64,000 bases of DNA from Bacteroidota bacterium (GCA_018818065.1 JAHISV010000008.1:248001-312000); one strand, 5' to 3'; shown: positions 45,717-55,065, numbered from the stretch's first letter. Made by a program: numbers and translations. Notes: generated from the letters alone by a model not told the origin.

Positions 45717-48116
45717 TTACAGACCAATTCTGGTCATCAGACCAAAAATAGAGTTAGTGCTTTGGTCTGGGATTCGATATAATCTAGCCTGCAACATTAA
45801 ACTAAAGTTTTCATAGATAAAATATTCACCTGTAAAATCGAAAGCTTGTCGTTCAAAGTCACCAAAACTCGGACTAATGCTCGCGTTAAGTTCAAGTTTA
45901 TTTTCCAACATTCTATATTTACCCCCTAATGAAATAGAGCTATAATTGTATTCAATACCTGCAATTTCACTAGTATAAATTACTGCACTAAAATAACTCG
46001 TAAAATCGGAATTCCAGTAACTATTTACAGACAGTGATGTACTCATATAATTAGCATCAATATTAAATAAAGAGTTATCCTCCCTTGTTGATGTTAGAAA
46101 ACTTAACGAAGTACTGTGCTTAACGCCAACTTCTATTTCATAAGAAAGTGAAGCTGTAAATTTATTTGTTGCATCATCAACGGCATAATTTTGATTATCC
46201 GGATCAGTAATAGACAAACCATTGTTGTTTTTATAATGAGTAAACCCAATGGTTATATTTGGAAAATCAGCTCTTGGGAAAATTGAAATAGATGTATTAA
46301 TAGTTTCATAGGAAGTTGTTGCAATTTTAGTCTCTTGCAGGTTATCTTCTAATTTTTCGTACCCAACTGAGAGAAAAACCTTATTATCAAACATTCTGAT
46401 ACGATCAGTTAAGTTTATTCCCTTAACATCCGTACGCAAATACGATTGACCAAATGAGTTGAATTCATTACCACGATAAATGTATGAGGCGCGCAAATTG
46501 TTATTAAAGTAATTAAGATTTATAGCCGCTTCTGCAGCCATTGAGGCAAACTCCTGAGGATTAAGAGGACCGAGATACTGATTCACAGTTATAAAATTGC
46601 CGAGATAATTCTTTATATCCTTAATCATTCCCGGATCGGCATCAAAATAACTGTCACTTCCAAAAACAGAATCAATCTGTGCGTCTGTAAAATCTCCTAT
46701 GGATATATCCTCATTCAATAAACTTGCTGCGACCTCACCGGTAAATGTAATTCTCTGATCATCCAAACCTACGAATAAGTCAGTACCCAGAACGACATTT
46801 TCCTTTGGTTGAGCTCCCAGAACAATAGATTCTGTGTCAGCTTTGCCGTGAAGATATGAAAACCCCAACTGAAAATTTTCCCGAGCTCCGAAAGACGGAC
46901 GTATTGCGAATAACTGTCTGCTGTAGGTTCCTAGGTCAACACGTGCATAGGGTTGTCCATACCTAACCGAATCAACTGCAATTATATCAGATTCCAAGGT
47001 GTTACTGGTGCTAGGTATTAATTCAATTAAATTTCCTTCAATGCCTCTTCTGGTTTGTCCGTAGGCCGCCTCTATATTAAAAAATCCAAATTTCAGGGCA
47101 CCCGAAACACCACGAATTCTTTTCCCAGCCATAATTAAATCGGGCATTTGCGGATAAGAATCACCGACTTTTAATTCCAACCAATCACTTTTAGCGGAAA
47201 CGCTGTATCTGTTCTGTGGTTGTAAATATGCTTTCTCTTCAGAAGTTACATAACCATAGGCATCAATATCCCAATCACTATAAGTAGAATTAAAATTTAA
47301 AGTGACGTTATTATACCAGTTTACCTCATCATCATACTGTTCATTTCGGGATTCGCCCTGAATATTACCAGAATATTTAAACTTGCTGGCAACCGCTTCC
47401 GCGAATTGTGAAGTAACCACCTGAAAATCGGAAGATAGTGTATGGTAAAGTTCACCCAGGTTATTATATAAATCCACTCTTAACTTATGAGCACCGGTTG
47501 AAATTGTACCCGGAAAATTTTCTGGATATAAAATAATCAGTTCGCCGGCAAACATTGCCATTGGTGTTACATCAATATCATCAAGATAAAGTTTTGTGGC
47601 AATAGGATTGATATTATCCGTTGCTTTCATCAAGGAAATAGAAATAAACAAATCACCCAGGGTTACTAATTCTCCTTTGTTAGGGGAAAGAATCAGCACT
47701 TCTTTGTCTTTTGGTGATATCGCACTTACAGCCACCTGAAAGGGAGCCCCCTCATTAGGAACACCCAGAGGATAGGTTTCTACAGCACCATCTCTTGATT
47801 CTATTCTGAAATAATATTCAATATACGGAAGTGAGATATCGGTCGCAGGTATTTGGAGAGTACCCACAGAACCGCTGATAAGCATTTCCTTTTCTTTATA
47901 CTCAGTCTGACCAAAAGTTTTGTATAAGAGTGTAATATTTGAAATTGAGGCGCCCTGCTGCAACTCAACCCGAAAATCGAGTGCCTGTCCCTCCTTAGCC
48001 TCTCCTAATTGAACATTTGAGACTTTATCACTAACCTGAGCATTTATTGAATTATTACAGAAAAACAACACTACTAATATTATTAGTATACCTTTAATAA
48101 GTTTGCTTGCTCCCAT
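45717..48116 (-). CDS. Large outer-membrane/exported protein, unknown function
   Basis: 799 aa. A signal peptide covers 1-27 (GILIILVVLFFCNNSINAQ). The first 230 residues form two Ig-like parts (YYFRIESRDGAVETYPLG; LYDDIDVTPMA-like LYLDDIDVTPM). From about 245 to the end are many short alternating strands (NNVTLNFNSTYSDWDIDAYG, GYEKLEDNLQETKIATTSYE) that look like a beta-barrel with more than 20 strands; it ends SIFGLMTRIGL. No known barrel family recognised. Located between the FecR gene and the CHASE2 cyclase and likely the envelope structure they control or sense. Confidence 0.72.
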   Translation of the reverse strand: MGASKLIKGILIILVVLFFCNNSINAQVSDKVSNVQLGEAKEGQALDFRVELQQGASISNITLLYKTFGQTEYKEKEMLISGSVGTLQIPATDISLPYIEYYFRIESRDGAVETYPLGVPNEGAPFQVAVSAISPKDKEVLILSPNKGELVTLGDLFISISLMKATDNINPIATKLYLDDIDVTPMAMFAGELIILYPENFPGTISTGAHKLRVDLYNNLGELYHTLSSDFQVVTSQFAEAVASKFKYSGNIQGESRNEQYDDEVNWYNNVTLNFNSTYSDWDIDAYGYVTSEEKAYLQPQNRYSVSAKSDWLELKVGDSYPQMPDLIMAGKRIRGVSGALKFGFFNIEAAYGQTRRGIEGNLIELIPSTSNTLESDIIAVDSVRYGQPYARVDLGTYSRQLFAIRPSFGARENFQLGFSYLHGKADTESIVLGAQPKENVVLGTDLFVGLDDQRITFTGEVAASLLNEDISIGDFTDAQIDSVFGSDSYFDADPGMIKDIKNYLGNFITVNQYLGPLNPQEFASMAAEAAINLNYFNNNLRASYIYRGNEFNSFGQSYLRTDVKGINLTDRIRMFDNKVFLSVGYEKLEDNLQETKIATTSYETINTSISIFPRADFPNITIGFTHYKNNNGLSITDPDNQNYAVDDATNKFTASLSYEIEVGVKHSTSLSFLTSTREDNSLFNIDANYMSTSLSVNSYWNSDFTSYFSAVIYTSEIAGIEYNYSSISLGGKYRMLENKLELNASISPSFGDFERQAFDFTGEYFIYENFSLMLQARLYRIPDQSTNSIFGLMTRIGL

Positions 48117-48170
48117 GACTATTCCCTTATTATTTTTAAGGCCTCTATCTATCGATTTTTTACTCGATAA

Positions 48171-48881
48171 TTATTCTGATTCCGGTATATATTCTATTTC
48201 AAGATCACCCTTGTTAGTTCTAATTCTTATTTTTTTCGTTTCAGTTTGTTGCGAGGCTTCAAAAGTCTTTTGTTCATCACCGGAGGATACTGAAACATTA
48301 ATTCCGCCATCGGTACCAATCCTTGCAGTGCTTCCACCTGAAACGCTGCTCGATTGACGCTGACCAAGCAGCGCATTTAACTCAATCATCCCATGACTGC
48401 ACATTATTGTTGTCGAACTATCATCATTCACTCCAACATAACCTGCTGTTCCACGAATTGACGCCACTACAGTAGGTGTAGTAAATTTAAATTCCTCATC
48501 CTCCTGTTTGGTAACTTCGAACCCGACCTCACCTTTGTCAATGTAAGTATTTTTATCAAATCGATTCTCTTCCTTTTCTCCATAAATCTGAAGAACTGAG
48601 TTTTCTCTTACACGCAAAACACCAGATCCATCAGTAAAGAGTACTAAAGCCAGTGATTTAAAACCTGTTTTCACCTCGTGTCCGTCTTTCAGAGGAATAC
48701 CAGCCTTCGCATCTTCCCAAACATCTGAATCGCTATCAAGACGATAAGTAACATCTTTTACTACTTTCTTGATAAGCGCAACAGGAGTATCGTCGGGCTC
48801 AATAATAAAACCAGCTAATATTGAAATCATTACGAATGATATTAGCATAGTAATAAACGAATATTTAATTTTGCTTTTCAT
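48171..48881 (-). CDS. FecR-domain protein
   Basis: 236 aa. Signal anchor at about 8-26 (FITMLISFVMISILAGFI). The FecR domain (residues 50-150) shows KDGHEVKTGFKSLALVLFTDGSGVLRVRENSVLQIYG, here quoted in part as VKTGFKSLALVLFTDGSGV and VRENSVLQIYG, followed by GEVGFEV and TPTVVASIRGTAGYV, which is the standard FecR pattern. A C-terminal tail with a short Lys/Arg stretch follows. Here no sigma/anti-sigma pair is adjacent, so it is of the group found beside CHASE2 cyclases, not of the iron-citrate type. Location outside the cytoplasmic membrane. Starts 54 nt before the large barrel gene. Confidence 0.9.
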   Translation of the reverse strand: MKSKIKYSFITMLISFVMISILAGFIIEPDDTPVALIKKVVKDVTYRLDSDSDVWEDAKAGIPLKDGHEVKTGFKSLALVLFTDGSGVLRVRENSVLQIYGEKEENRFDKNTYIDKGEVGFEVTKQEDEEFKFTTPTVVASIRGTAGYVGVNDDSSTTIMCSHGMIELNALLGQRQSSSVSGGSTARIGTDGGINVSVSSGDEQKTFEASQQTETKKIRIRTNKGDLEIEYIPESE

Positions 48882-48908
48882 TTTATATACCCTTATTAAT
48901 TTCCAATT

Positions 48909-49967
48909 TTAGCGTTCCATAAAATCGACATCAATTATTGCATCCGGATTAGATTGCAAATAAATCATAATCTGTTGCAGTTCTTCAAAAGAAATAGTAC
49001 GCCCTGTATCGTCAACGATTCTTATTGTTGATATATCAATTTCTCCACTTCTAAGCATATCCAAAAAATCACTCCCAAGAGCATTTGCCAAAGCTGAAAA
49101 CACGCTTACCATTCTTTGTCTTAATGCCTCAGTCTCAGGTGAACTGTTATTGCCAATATAAAAATTTATAATATCGCTATACAATTCCTCCCCGCCTCCG
49201 GGGCCATCAATAACCGCAATAACCTGCACAACCACTTCCTGTCCCGGCAATGGTTCTCTTGTAAAATGTCGCCGGAGGTTAGTTACAGTAAGACTGCCTA
49301 CATCTACTCTGTCAATAATGGGAGTTCCTGAAGTAAGAGCTTCTTCTAGACTCTGGGATTCATTTCTTCTTATGTTAGCTAAAATTTTATAACTCCCTGC
49401 ACCAATAACATTATCCCATTGCAGAATAACACTACCAATATCCTGGTTGCTGTTAGCTTCGGGAGATCGAATAGAAATTGTTTGTGATGGATTCAAAAAT
49501 GATAATACTTCAGAATCACTGCCTAGAGTCAACCCTTCAGGGCTTTTTAAGGTAAGTGAAATTCTATATTCACCACTTGGTTTACCTTTTCTTAAATTTT
49601 CTTCGGCAAGCTGGTTATTAGAATCATTTGTTTTAATTCTAATATCGCCTCGCCCCAAATCCTGGTTGGTTAGACTCCTTGCCAAAAAAGCATAAGTTTC
49701 AAACCGGAATAATTGTTGAAACGAACTATTTGCATCTTTTTTCCATTCGATTACACCCTGTAAAACTACTCTTTCACCAGCAGGGGAAATTCTAATTTCA
49801 AAGATTCTTAAATTCCCTCCTGGAATATCCGCAAAAGCGAACGCCGCAAAATCAACTGCCGGCAGCGGAGTGAATACAATCAGATCAATTGAGGCTTGAG
49901 CCTTTACCGAGGAATAATACGGAACTAACAGAAACAGAAAAAACGAGAGATAAATCACTTTTTTCAT
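48909..49967 (-). CDS. Exported Ig-like protein, unknown function
   Basis: 352 aa from the ATG at 49965-49967, which has GGAG 8 nt upstream; a frame 11 codons longer has no such site. A signal peptide covers 1-24 (VIYLSFFLFLLVPYYSSVKAQ). The body has two beta-rich parts: one near 35-150 with KIRISPAGERVVLQGVIEW-like text (seen: ISPAGERVVLQGVIEWKK) and an Ig/FN3-like domain near 160-265 (IRSPEANSNQDIGSVILQWD, AGSYKILANI). The last third is helical. No family recognised. First gene of the envelope-signalling cluster in the direction of transcription. Confidence 0.75.
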   Translation of the reverse strand: MKKVIYLSFFLFLLVPYYSSVKAQASIDLIVFTPLPAVDFAAFAFADIPGGNLRIFEIRISPAGERVVLQGVIEWKKDANSSFQQLFRFETYAFLARSLTNQDLGRGDIRIKTNDSNNQLAEENLRKGKPSGEYRISLTLKSPEGLTLGSDSEVLSFLNPSQTISIRSPEANSNQDIGSVILQWDNVIGAGSYKILANIRRNESQSLEEALTSGTPIIDRVDVGSLTVTNLRRHFTREPLPGQEVVVQVIAVIDGPGGGEELYSDIINFYIGNNSSPETEALRQRMVSVFSALANALGSDFLDMLRSGEIDISTIRIVDDTGRTISFEELQQIMIYLQSNPDAIIDVDFMER

Positions 49968-50114
49968 TTTATACTCCAAATGATATTTTTTACTAACCAA
50001 ACTGGAATGCTAAATATTTGTACGAAATCAGCTTTAAGGTAAAGATTTATTTATATATTCTCAAGTATTAGTATCACACTCAGAACATATATAGTGATCT
50101 ATCTCAACGAGAAG

Positions 50115-50134
50115 ATTCTGGCTGTTTCCAGAAT
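50115..50134 (-). terminator. Hairpin downstream of the DUF3467 gene
   Basis: ATTCTGG (50115-50121) and CCAGAAT (50128-50134), 6-nt loop, 11 nt after the DUF3467 stop. The T tract on the minus strand is weak (CTTCT); on the plus strand TTTTTC follows. Probably a transcription end for one or both directions. Confidence 0.4.
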
Positions 50135-50145
50135 TTTTCAGTCAA

Positions 50146-50469
50146 TTAATTTATCTTCTGCCCCTTTTCTGGATTCATAAACCCAAATTGAGGAGTAGGT
50201 TGTCCTTCAACTTTTATCTCGCCAAATTTAGACTCAAATTTATCAATATTGTCTTTTAATGCCATCATTAACATTTTTGCATGCTGAGGTGTAGTAATAA
50301 TTCTTGCATGAACTTTTGCTTTGGGTGCACCTGGCACAACCCGTGTAAAATCTATTACAAACTCAGCAGGTGAATGAGTAATAATAGCCAGGTTTGAGTA
50401 AATACCTTCTGCTTCCTTTTCCCCAAGTTCTATGTTAAGTTGTTGAGGTTTTTTCTTTTCATCATTCAT
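50146..50469 (-). CDS. DUF3467 protein
   Basis: 107 aa. KQQLNIELGEKEAEGIYSNLAIITHSPAEFVIDFTRVVPG is the DUF3467 signature (seen in pieces: GEKEAEGIYSNLAII, HSPAEFVIDF), and KVHARIITTPQHAKMLMMAL the second block. It is a small cytosolic beta-rich protein of unknown role, conserved across many Bacteroidota and other phyla. Alone on its transcript, with hairpins on both sides (50115-50134 and 50491-50530). Length is standard. Confidence 0.92.
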   Translation of the reverse strand: MNDEKKKPQQLNIELGEKEAEGIYSNLAIITHSPAEFVIDFTRVVPGAPKAKVHARIITTPQHAKMLMMALKDNIDKFESKFGEIKVEGQPTPQFGFMNPEKGQKIN

Positions 50470-50490
50470 AATATGTTCCTGTTTAGATTC

Positions 50491-50530
50491 AAAAAAAAAC
50501 CCACAATTAGTATGATAACCAATTGTGGGT
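50491..50530 (-). terminator. Rho-independent terminator of the TPR gene
   Basis: On the minus strand ACCCACAATT (from 50530) pairs with AATTGTGGGT (to 50499) around a 12-nt loop, then a run of nine T (50491-50499). It lies 20 nt after the stop of the 377-aa TPR gene. Classic form. Confidence 0.9.
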
Positions 50531-50550
50531 ATAATATTAATATTCTAAAA

Positions 50551-51684
50551 TTATCTTAAAGAATCAGCTTTCTCAAAAGCTTTTTTAGATTCATCAGACA
50601 TTCCTAGGTTTCCATAGATTCTACCCATAAGTTCCCACAATTGAGGTTCGCCTGGAGATAGCTCGAGATATTTTTCGAGATGAGGAATTGCCTGCTTAAG
50701 CTTTACTTTATAATCTTCACTGTCAGATTCAGCAGCTTCGGCTTCGTTTCTTATCTCAACACCCCATCTAAAATATGTAACACCTAAGTTATAAATAGCA
50801 TTAACATACTCAGGATCAATTTCAATAGCTTTTGCGAATTGTTCTTCGGCAGCGGCAAATTGTTTATCATTTAACAACAATACACCATAGTTATATCTAT
50901 AGTATTTATTCTCTGGTTCGGATTCTACGCCTGTCCTGAAGGTAGCCATTGCATCATCAATTTTATCAGTTGCAATGTATGCATTTGACAAAAGCAAAAG
51001 AATATCTTTATCCTCAGAATGGAATTTTCTTCCCTTTTGTAAAACTTCTAACGCTTGGTTGTTATACTCTAATGCTTTAACGCTGTCAGTTTCAGCGGCG
51101 CCTTTATTAAGATAAATTTCACCTAACATTGCGTAACTACCTGCATCATTTTTTAACTCAATAAGTTTTTTTATTGGTTCGATAGCTAAATCATGTTGCC
51201 CGATGTTAAAATAAGAATAAACAAGGTTTTGATATGAAATCGCCGAATCTGGTTGGCATGCTATAGAGTTTTTGAAAGATTTAATGCTGTAATCCATAAA
51301 CATTTTTGCACTATCTTCATTTGCAGCCGAAGTAGATTTGTTGAAGTAACTAACACCGCCATTAAAATTTTTGCCCCAATAATAAAGTTTCGAGTTTATA
51401 ATATCATCTTTGAATTTACTACTAGCAGCTAAAGACTTCTCATAATTGATTAGCATATTCTCGATATCTTGCTCCTCACCAAGGATGTAGCCTAAAAGAT
51501 AAAAACCTTCATCACTCTTTGGGTTTTTTTCTATGTCTTTCATTAACGCTTCTTTGGCTTTTTCGTAGTGTCCCTGTTTAATGTATAATTTCGCACTAAC
51601 CAAATCTGTTGAAGAACATTGGAAAGCTGCAAAACTAAAAACCATTACCAAAAGAAGTGAAGTTAATACTAAACGTCTCATCAA
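50551..51684 (-). CDS. Tetratricopeptide-repeat lipoprotein
   Basis: 377 aa. A signal peptide at 1-22 ends in AAFQC (LVMVFSFAAFQC), so lipid attachment at Cys23 is likely. About eight TPR units follow, for instance GHYEKAKEALMKDIEKNPKS, KYYRYNYGVLLLNDKQFAAA and EIDPEYVNAIYNLGVTYF. It probably scaffolds proteins in the envelope. A single gene between adenosine deaminase (divergent) and DUF3467, with its own terminator at 50491-50530. Confidence 0.9.
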   Translation of the reverse strand: MMRRLVLTSLLLVMVFSFAAFQCSSTDLVSAKLYIKQGHYEKAKEALMKDIEKNPKSDEGFYLLGYILGEEQDIENMLINYEKSLAASSKFKDDIINSKLYYWGKNFNGGVSYFNKSTSAANEDSAKMFMDYSIKSFKNSIACQPDSAISYQNLVYSYFNIGQHDLAIEPIKKLIELKNDAGSYAMLGEIYLNKGAAETDSVKALEYNNQALEVLQKGRKFHSEDKDILLLLSNAYIATDKIDDAMATFRTGVESEPENKYYRYNYGVLLLNDKQFAAAEEQFAKAIEIDPEYVNAIYNLGVTYFRWGVEIRNEAEAAESDSEDYKVKLKQAIPHLEKYLELSPGEPQLWELMGRIYGNLGMSDESKKAFEKADSLR

Positions 51685-51852
51685 TACTCCTATTATTTTT
51701 AGATATAAAAAAGATCAGATAGTCTAAAAATAACTATTTAATAAAGACCCGTCAAGACATATTTAGTTATGGATCAATTTTGTTGGATAATAACCATTTG
51801 TTGATTTTAGGGTACAAATCGAATATTTTGAATATTAAAAAAAGGGACAAAT

Positions 51853-52941
51853 ATGACCACGGAAGAAATAGTACGCAATGTACCAAAAGTTCAGTTGCAT
51901 GATCACCTCGATGGTGGTTTAAGACCACAAACAGTGATTGATTTGGCTAAAGAATTTAACTACAAGAATTTACCTACAACAGATGCTGGTGAGCTTTCGG
52001 AATGGTTCTTTAGAGGCGCTAATAAAGGAAACTTGATAGAATACCTGGAAGGATTTGCCCATACATGTGCATTGATGCAGAATAAAGAGGCACTTGAACG
52101 AATTGCGTATGAAATGATGGAAGATATGTATAATGATGGAGTCTGCTATGTTGAAACCCGTTTCGCGCCAGTTTTTCATACAGATAAGGGATTGTATCAC
52201 GAAGATATTATAAATGCTGTTTTAAGTGGTTTAGAGAAGGGTAAAAAGGACTTTGGCGTTGGATTTGGGCTTATACTCTGTGGAATGAGAAACATGAGCA
52301 ATACCCTTGAGATTGCTGAATTAGCAGTTAACTACAGAAACCAGGGAATAGTAGGTTTTGATCTTGCCGGAGAAGAGGGCGGCTTTCCACCTAAACAGCA
52401 TCTTGAGGCTTTTCAATTTATTAAAAGAGAAAACTTTCACATAACAATACATGCTGGAGAAGCCTTTGGTAAAGAGTCAATTTGGCAGGCAATACAATTT
52501 TGTGGTGCTCATAGAATAGGTCACGCCACAAGGCTTATTGAAGATATTGTATTTGATAAGGATGGAAACGTTGCCGCCCTTGGAGATTTAGCCCAATACA
52601 TTCTTGATACACGACTACCTCTTGAAATCTGCCTTCTCAGTAATGTTCATACGGGAGCGATTGATAAAATTGAGAACCACCCCTTCCCTATTTTATACAA
52701 AGAGAAATTCAGGGTTTTTCTGAACACGGACGACAGACTTATGAGCGATACTACCCTTACAAAGGAATATGTCACGGCTACAGAACTCTTCGATATCAAC
52801 CTTGACGATATAGAAAAATTAAATCTTAATGCAATGAAGTCAGCATTTATTCCTTACAAAGATAGATTACACTATATTTACAATGTAATTAAACCAGGCT
52901 TTCAAAAAACACGAGAAAAATTACTTTCACTAAAAAGTTAA
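51853..52941 (+). CDS. add: Adenosine deaminase
   Basis: 362-aa zinc enzyme that turns adenosine into inosine in purine salvage. Metal and catalytic residues are seen in order: LHDHLDGG (HxH), ITIHAGEAFG (His and the Gly-Glu pair), GAHRIGHATRL (catalytic His), and LNTDDRLMSDT (Asp pair). Its length is a little longer than E. coli Add (333 aa). Starts at ATG after AAAGGGAC. The small gene that follows begins 7 nt after its stop, so they share a transcript. Cytosolic. Confidence 0.94.
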   Translation: MTTEEIVRNVPKVQLHDHLDGGLRPQTVIDLAKEFNYKNLPTTDAGELSEWFFRGANKGNLIEYLEGFAHTCALMQNKEALERIAYEMMEDMYNDGVCYVETRFAPVFHTDKGLYHEDIINAVLSGLEKGKKDFGVGFGLILCGMRNMSNTLEIAELAVNYRNQGIVGFDLAGEEGGFPPKQHLEAFQFIKRENFHITIHAGEAFGKESIWQAIQFCGAHRIGHATRLIEDIVFDKDGNVAALGDLAQYILDTRLPLEICLLSNVHTGAIDKIENHPFPILYKEKFRVFLNTDDRLMSDTTLTKEYVTATELFDINLDDIEKLNLNAMKSAFIPYKDRLHYIYNVIKPGFQKTREKLLSLKS

Positions 52942-52947
52942 GGGACA

Positions 52948-53283
52948 ATGAAAAAGCTATTCAAAAATTATACTTATGAGTTCGATAAAAACGAACGGAA
53001 AATAATTATTAACTTCTGCAAACAAGCCATTAAACAACTTGATGGAGACAAACAGTATTTTGCAGATGTTAATTCATTCAAATCTATTATGAATAAAGTA
53101 AATGACAGCTCGGATGAAATTAAGTTAACAAAAGATGAGTCTCGGCGCCTAAGCGTTCAGCTTAAAGAAAACATTAAGCATATTGAAAAACAAATGAAGA
53201 ACAGCTGGTTCTTAAAAAAATGGCTTTATAAGACTGTTTTTAATCAATATAAATCGTTACTCGAAGATCACTTTTCAAATTAA
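52948..53283 (+). CDS. Hypothetical helical protein
   Basis: 111 aa, strongly basic and helical with no membrane segment (FKNYTYEFDKNERKIIINF; IKHIEKQMKNSWFLKKWLYK). No family recognised. It begins 7 nt after the adenosine deaminase stop with AAGGGACA upstream and ends 42 nt before the dehydrogenase gene, so it lies inside an operon. The long charged helices suggest protein or nucleic-acid binding; nothing more can be said. Confidence 0.65.
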   Translation: MKKLFKNYTYEFDKNERKIIINFCKQAIKQLDGDKQYFADVNSFKSIMNKVNDSSDEIKLTKDESRRLSVQLKENIKHIEKQMKNSWFLKKWLYKTVFNQYKSLLEDHFSN

Positions 53284-53324
53284 ATTTCTGAAGCTATTGG
53301 TCGCTAAAGAATAAGGAGAAAAAA

Positions 53325-54245
53325 ATGAAGGTATTAGTAGCAACCGAAAAACCGTTTGCAGCCGAAGCGGTAAATGAAATTAAAAAAATAGTAGATGAAG
53401 CCGGTTATGAATTTGTATTGTTGGAAAAATATGAAAACAATTCGCAATTAATTGAAGCTGTTGCTGATGCAGATGCACTAATAATTAGAAGTGATAATGC
53501 TACAAAAGAGGTAATTGATTCGGCAAACAATCTAAAAATTATTGTAAGAGCAGGGGCAGGATACGATAACATTGATCTTGAAGCAGCTACTGCAAAAGGT
53601 GTTGTTGCCATGAACACTCCTGGGCAAAACAGCAATGCTGTTGCAGAATTAGCTTTGGGAATGATGATCTATTCAGCACGTGGATTTTTTAATGGTAAAT
53701 CTGGTACTGAATTAAAAGGAAAAACATTAGGAATTCATGCATACGGTAATGTGGGAAGACTTGTTGCAGGATTAGCAAAAGGTTTTGGAATGGAAGTTAG
53801 CGCTTTCGATCCATTTGTTTCAGCTGATAAAATTGAGGCAGACGGAGTAAAAGTAATTACTTCTGTTGAAGATCTTTATTCTAAAAACCAATATATCTCC
53901 TTAAACATCCCGGCAACTCCGGAAACTAAAAAATCAATTACTGCTGATTTACTGAGCAAGATGCCTGAAGGCGCAACGTTAGTGAATACTGCAAGAAAAG
54001 AAGTTATTGATGAAGATTCTTTAGTAACACTTTTTGAGAAGAGACAAGATTTCAAATATGTTTCGGATATCGCACCGGATAACGCTGGCATGTTATTAGA
54101 AAAATTCCCTGGTCGTGTTTATTTCACACCTAAAAAAATGGGTGCGCAAACAGAAGAGGCTAATATTAATGCCGGTATTGCTGCAGCCAGACAAATAGTA
54201 AGCTTTATTGAGAATGGAGATACTACTTTTAAGGTAAACAAGTAG
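53325..54245 (+). CDS. D-3-phosphoglycerate dehydrogenase-like protein
   Basis: 306 aa, the D-2-hydroxyacid dehydrogenase fold without ACT domain. A ribosome site (AAGGAG) lies 7 nt upstream of ATG. The NAD-binding loop is GIHAYGNVG near residue 133 and the substrate Arg is in VNTARKEVIDED near residue 222. The usual catalytic Glu segment (DVFEQEP) is replaced by SDIAPDN and the usual TPHLGAST His by TPKKMGAQTEEAN. I recall this form in Bacteroidota serine-pathway enzymes, but the missing His makes the chemistry uncertain. SerA is the nearest name; a serC gene, its usual partner, is not in the window. Starts the end of a plus-strand operon. Confidence 0.8.
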   Translation: MKVLVATEKPFAAEAVNEIKKIVDEAGYEFVLLEKYENNSQLIEAVADADALIIRSDNATKEVIDSANNLKIIVRAGAGYDNIDLEAATAKGVVAMNTPGQNSNAVAELALGMMIYSARGFFNGKSGTELKGKTLGIHAYGNVGRLVAGLAKGFGMEVSAFDPFVSADKIEADGVKVITSVEDLYSKNQYISLNIPATPETKKSITADLLSKMPEGATLVNTARKEVIDEDSLVTLFEKRQDFKYVSDIAPDNAGMLLEKFPGRVYFTPKKMGAQTEEANINAGIAAARQIVSFIENGDTTFKVNK

Positions 54246-54259
54246 ATTAATTTTTATTT

Positions 54260-54280
54260 GGGGGGGATATAATCCCCTCC
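54260..54280. terminator. Hairpin between convergent genes
   Basis: G-run GGGGGGGA (54260-54267) and TCCCCTCC (54273-54280) around TATAA, between the dehydrogenase and MqnA-like genes. No strong T tract, so a weak two-way transcription end. Confidence 0.45.
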
Positions 54281-54282
54281 GT

Positions 54283-55050
54283 TTATATAAATTTCAAATC
54301 AAACATTTCTTCCATCATCCCATGATAATAGGGTAATCTTAGTAATTCATTAAGCGCTTCCCTTTCAATCTGCGAGAGTTCAAAAGATACTGAGTCAATA
54401 TTCATTTTAATGAATTCTGAAATTTCTGGCTTGAACTTAAACTTTTCCAGGGAATCATCAATAGAATCAATAACTAATTTATCAAACGATGGGTATTTAG
54501 AATCAAATTCTGACAACCCTTCTTGAGATTTCGAAACTAGTACAAAGTCAACATAAGGGTAAGTTAGAAGGGATGCCATTTGATCTGAAAAACCAACTCC
54601 TTCTTCCATAAAATCTGCATTAATATTTTCATTACCTACAATTAGATAATTTTTTCCGGATTTATCTAATTCTGGCTCAGAATCTAATTTTATTTCAGGT
54701 GATGACTCATATCTTTCGGCAAAAAGTATTTTGCTCAACAAAATTTCGTTCATAGAAACATCACCTCTCACATAAATTGAGTCAAAAACTTCAGAATTCG
54801 GCTTAAAGTACAGATAGGAATTTGATAAGAGCCCATCAAAAGAAACAGCGCATTTACTTGAGACAAATAATTCTTTATTTTTCATCAGATTCAAAGTTGG
54901 CAACATATATAAATTATCTGGCTCCTCGGAATCGACTATTTCCTGTGCAATAAGTGATGCGGGTTTAATTTGAATATTGTTTTTGAATTCATCTGCTAAG
55001 TTTAGTGCCCAGAGGCCGGCAAAATAATTTTGTGGTATTATAATCTTCAT
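54283..55050 (-). CDS. MqnA-like (periplasmic-binding fold) protein
   Basis: 255 aa, cytosolic (no signal peptide). The pattern IIPQNYFAGLWALNL, SEEPDNLYMLPTLNLMKN, KCAVSFDGLLSNSYLYF and NEILLSKILFAERYESSPEI resembles MqnA, the chorismate dehydratase of the futalosine pathway to menaquinone, which has the small-molecule-binding fold. Many of the usual motif residues are changed and a long insert with SQMASLLTYPYVDF follows, so it is a distant relative. Could be a different ligand-binding protein. It ends next to the dehydrogenase gene (convergent) and precedes rplS by 66 nt, behind the terminator at 55066-55095. Confidence 0.55.
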   Translation of the reverse strand: MKIIIPQNYFAGLWALNLADEFKNNIQIKPASLIAQEIVDSEEPDNLYMLPTLNLMKNKELFVSSKCAVSFDGLLSNSYLYFKPNSEVFDSIYVRGDVSMNEILLSKILFAERYESSPEIKLDSEPELDKSGKNYLIVGNENINADFMEEGVGFSDQMASLLTYPYVDFVLVSKSQEGLSEFDSKYPSFDKLVIDSIDDSLEKFKFKPEISEFIKMNIDSVSFELSQIEREALNELLRLPYYHGMMEEMFDLKFI

Positions 55051-55065
55051 TTCATTCCTCTATTT

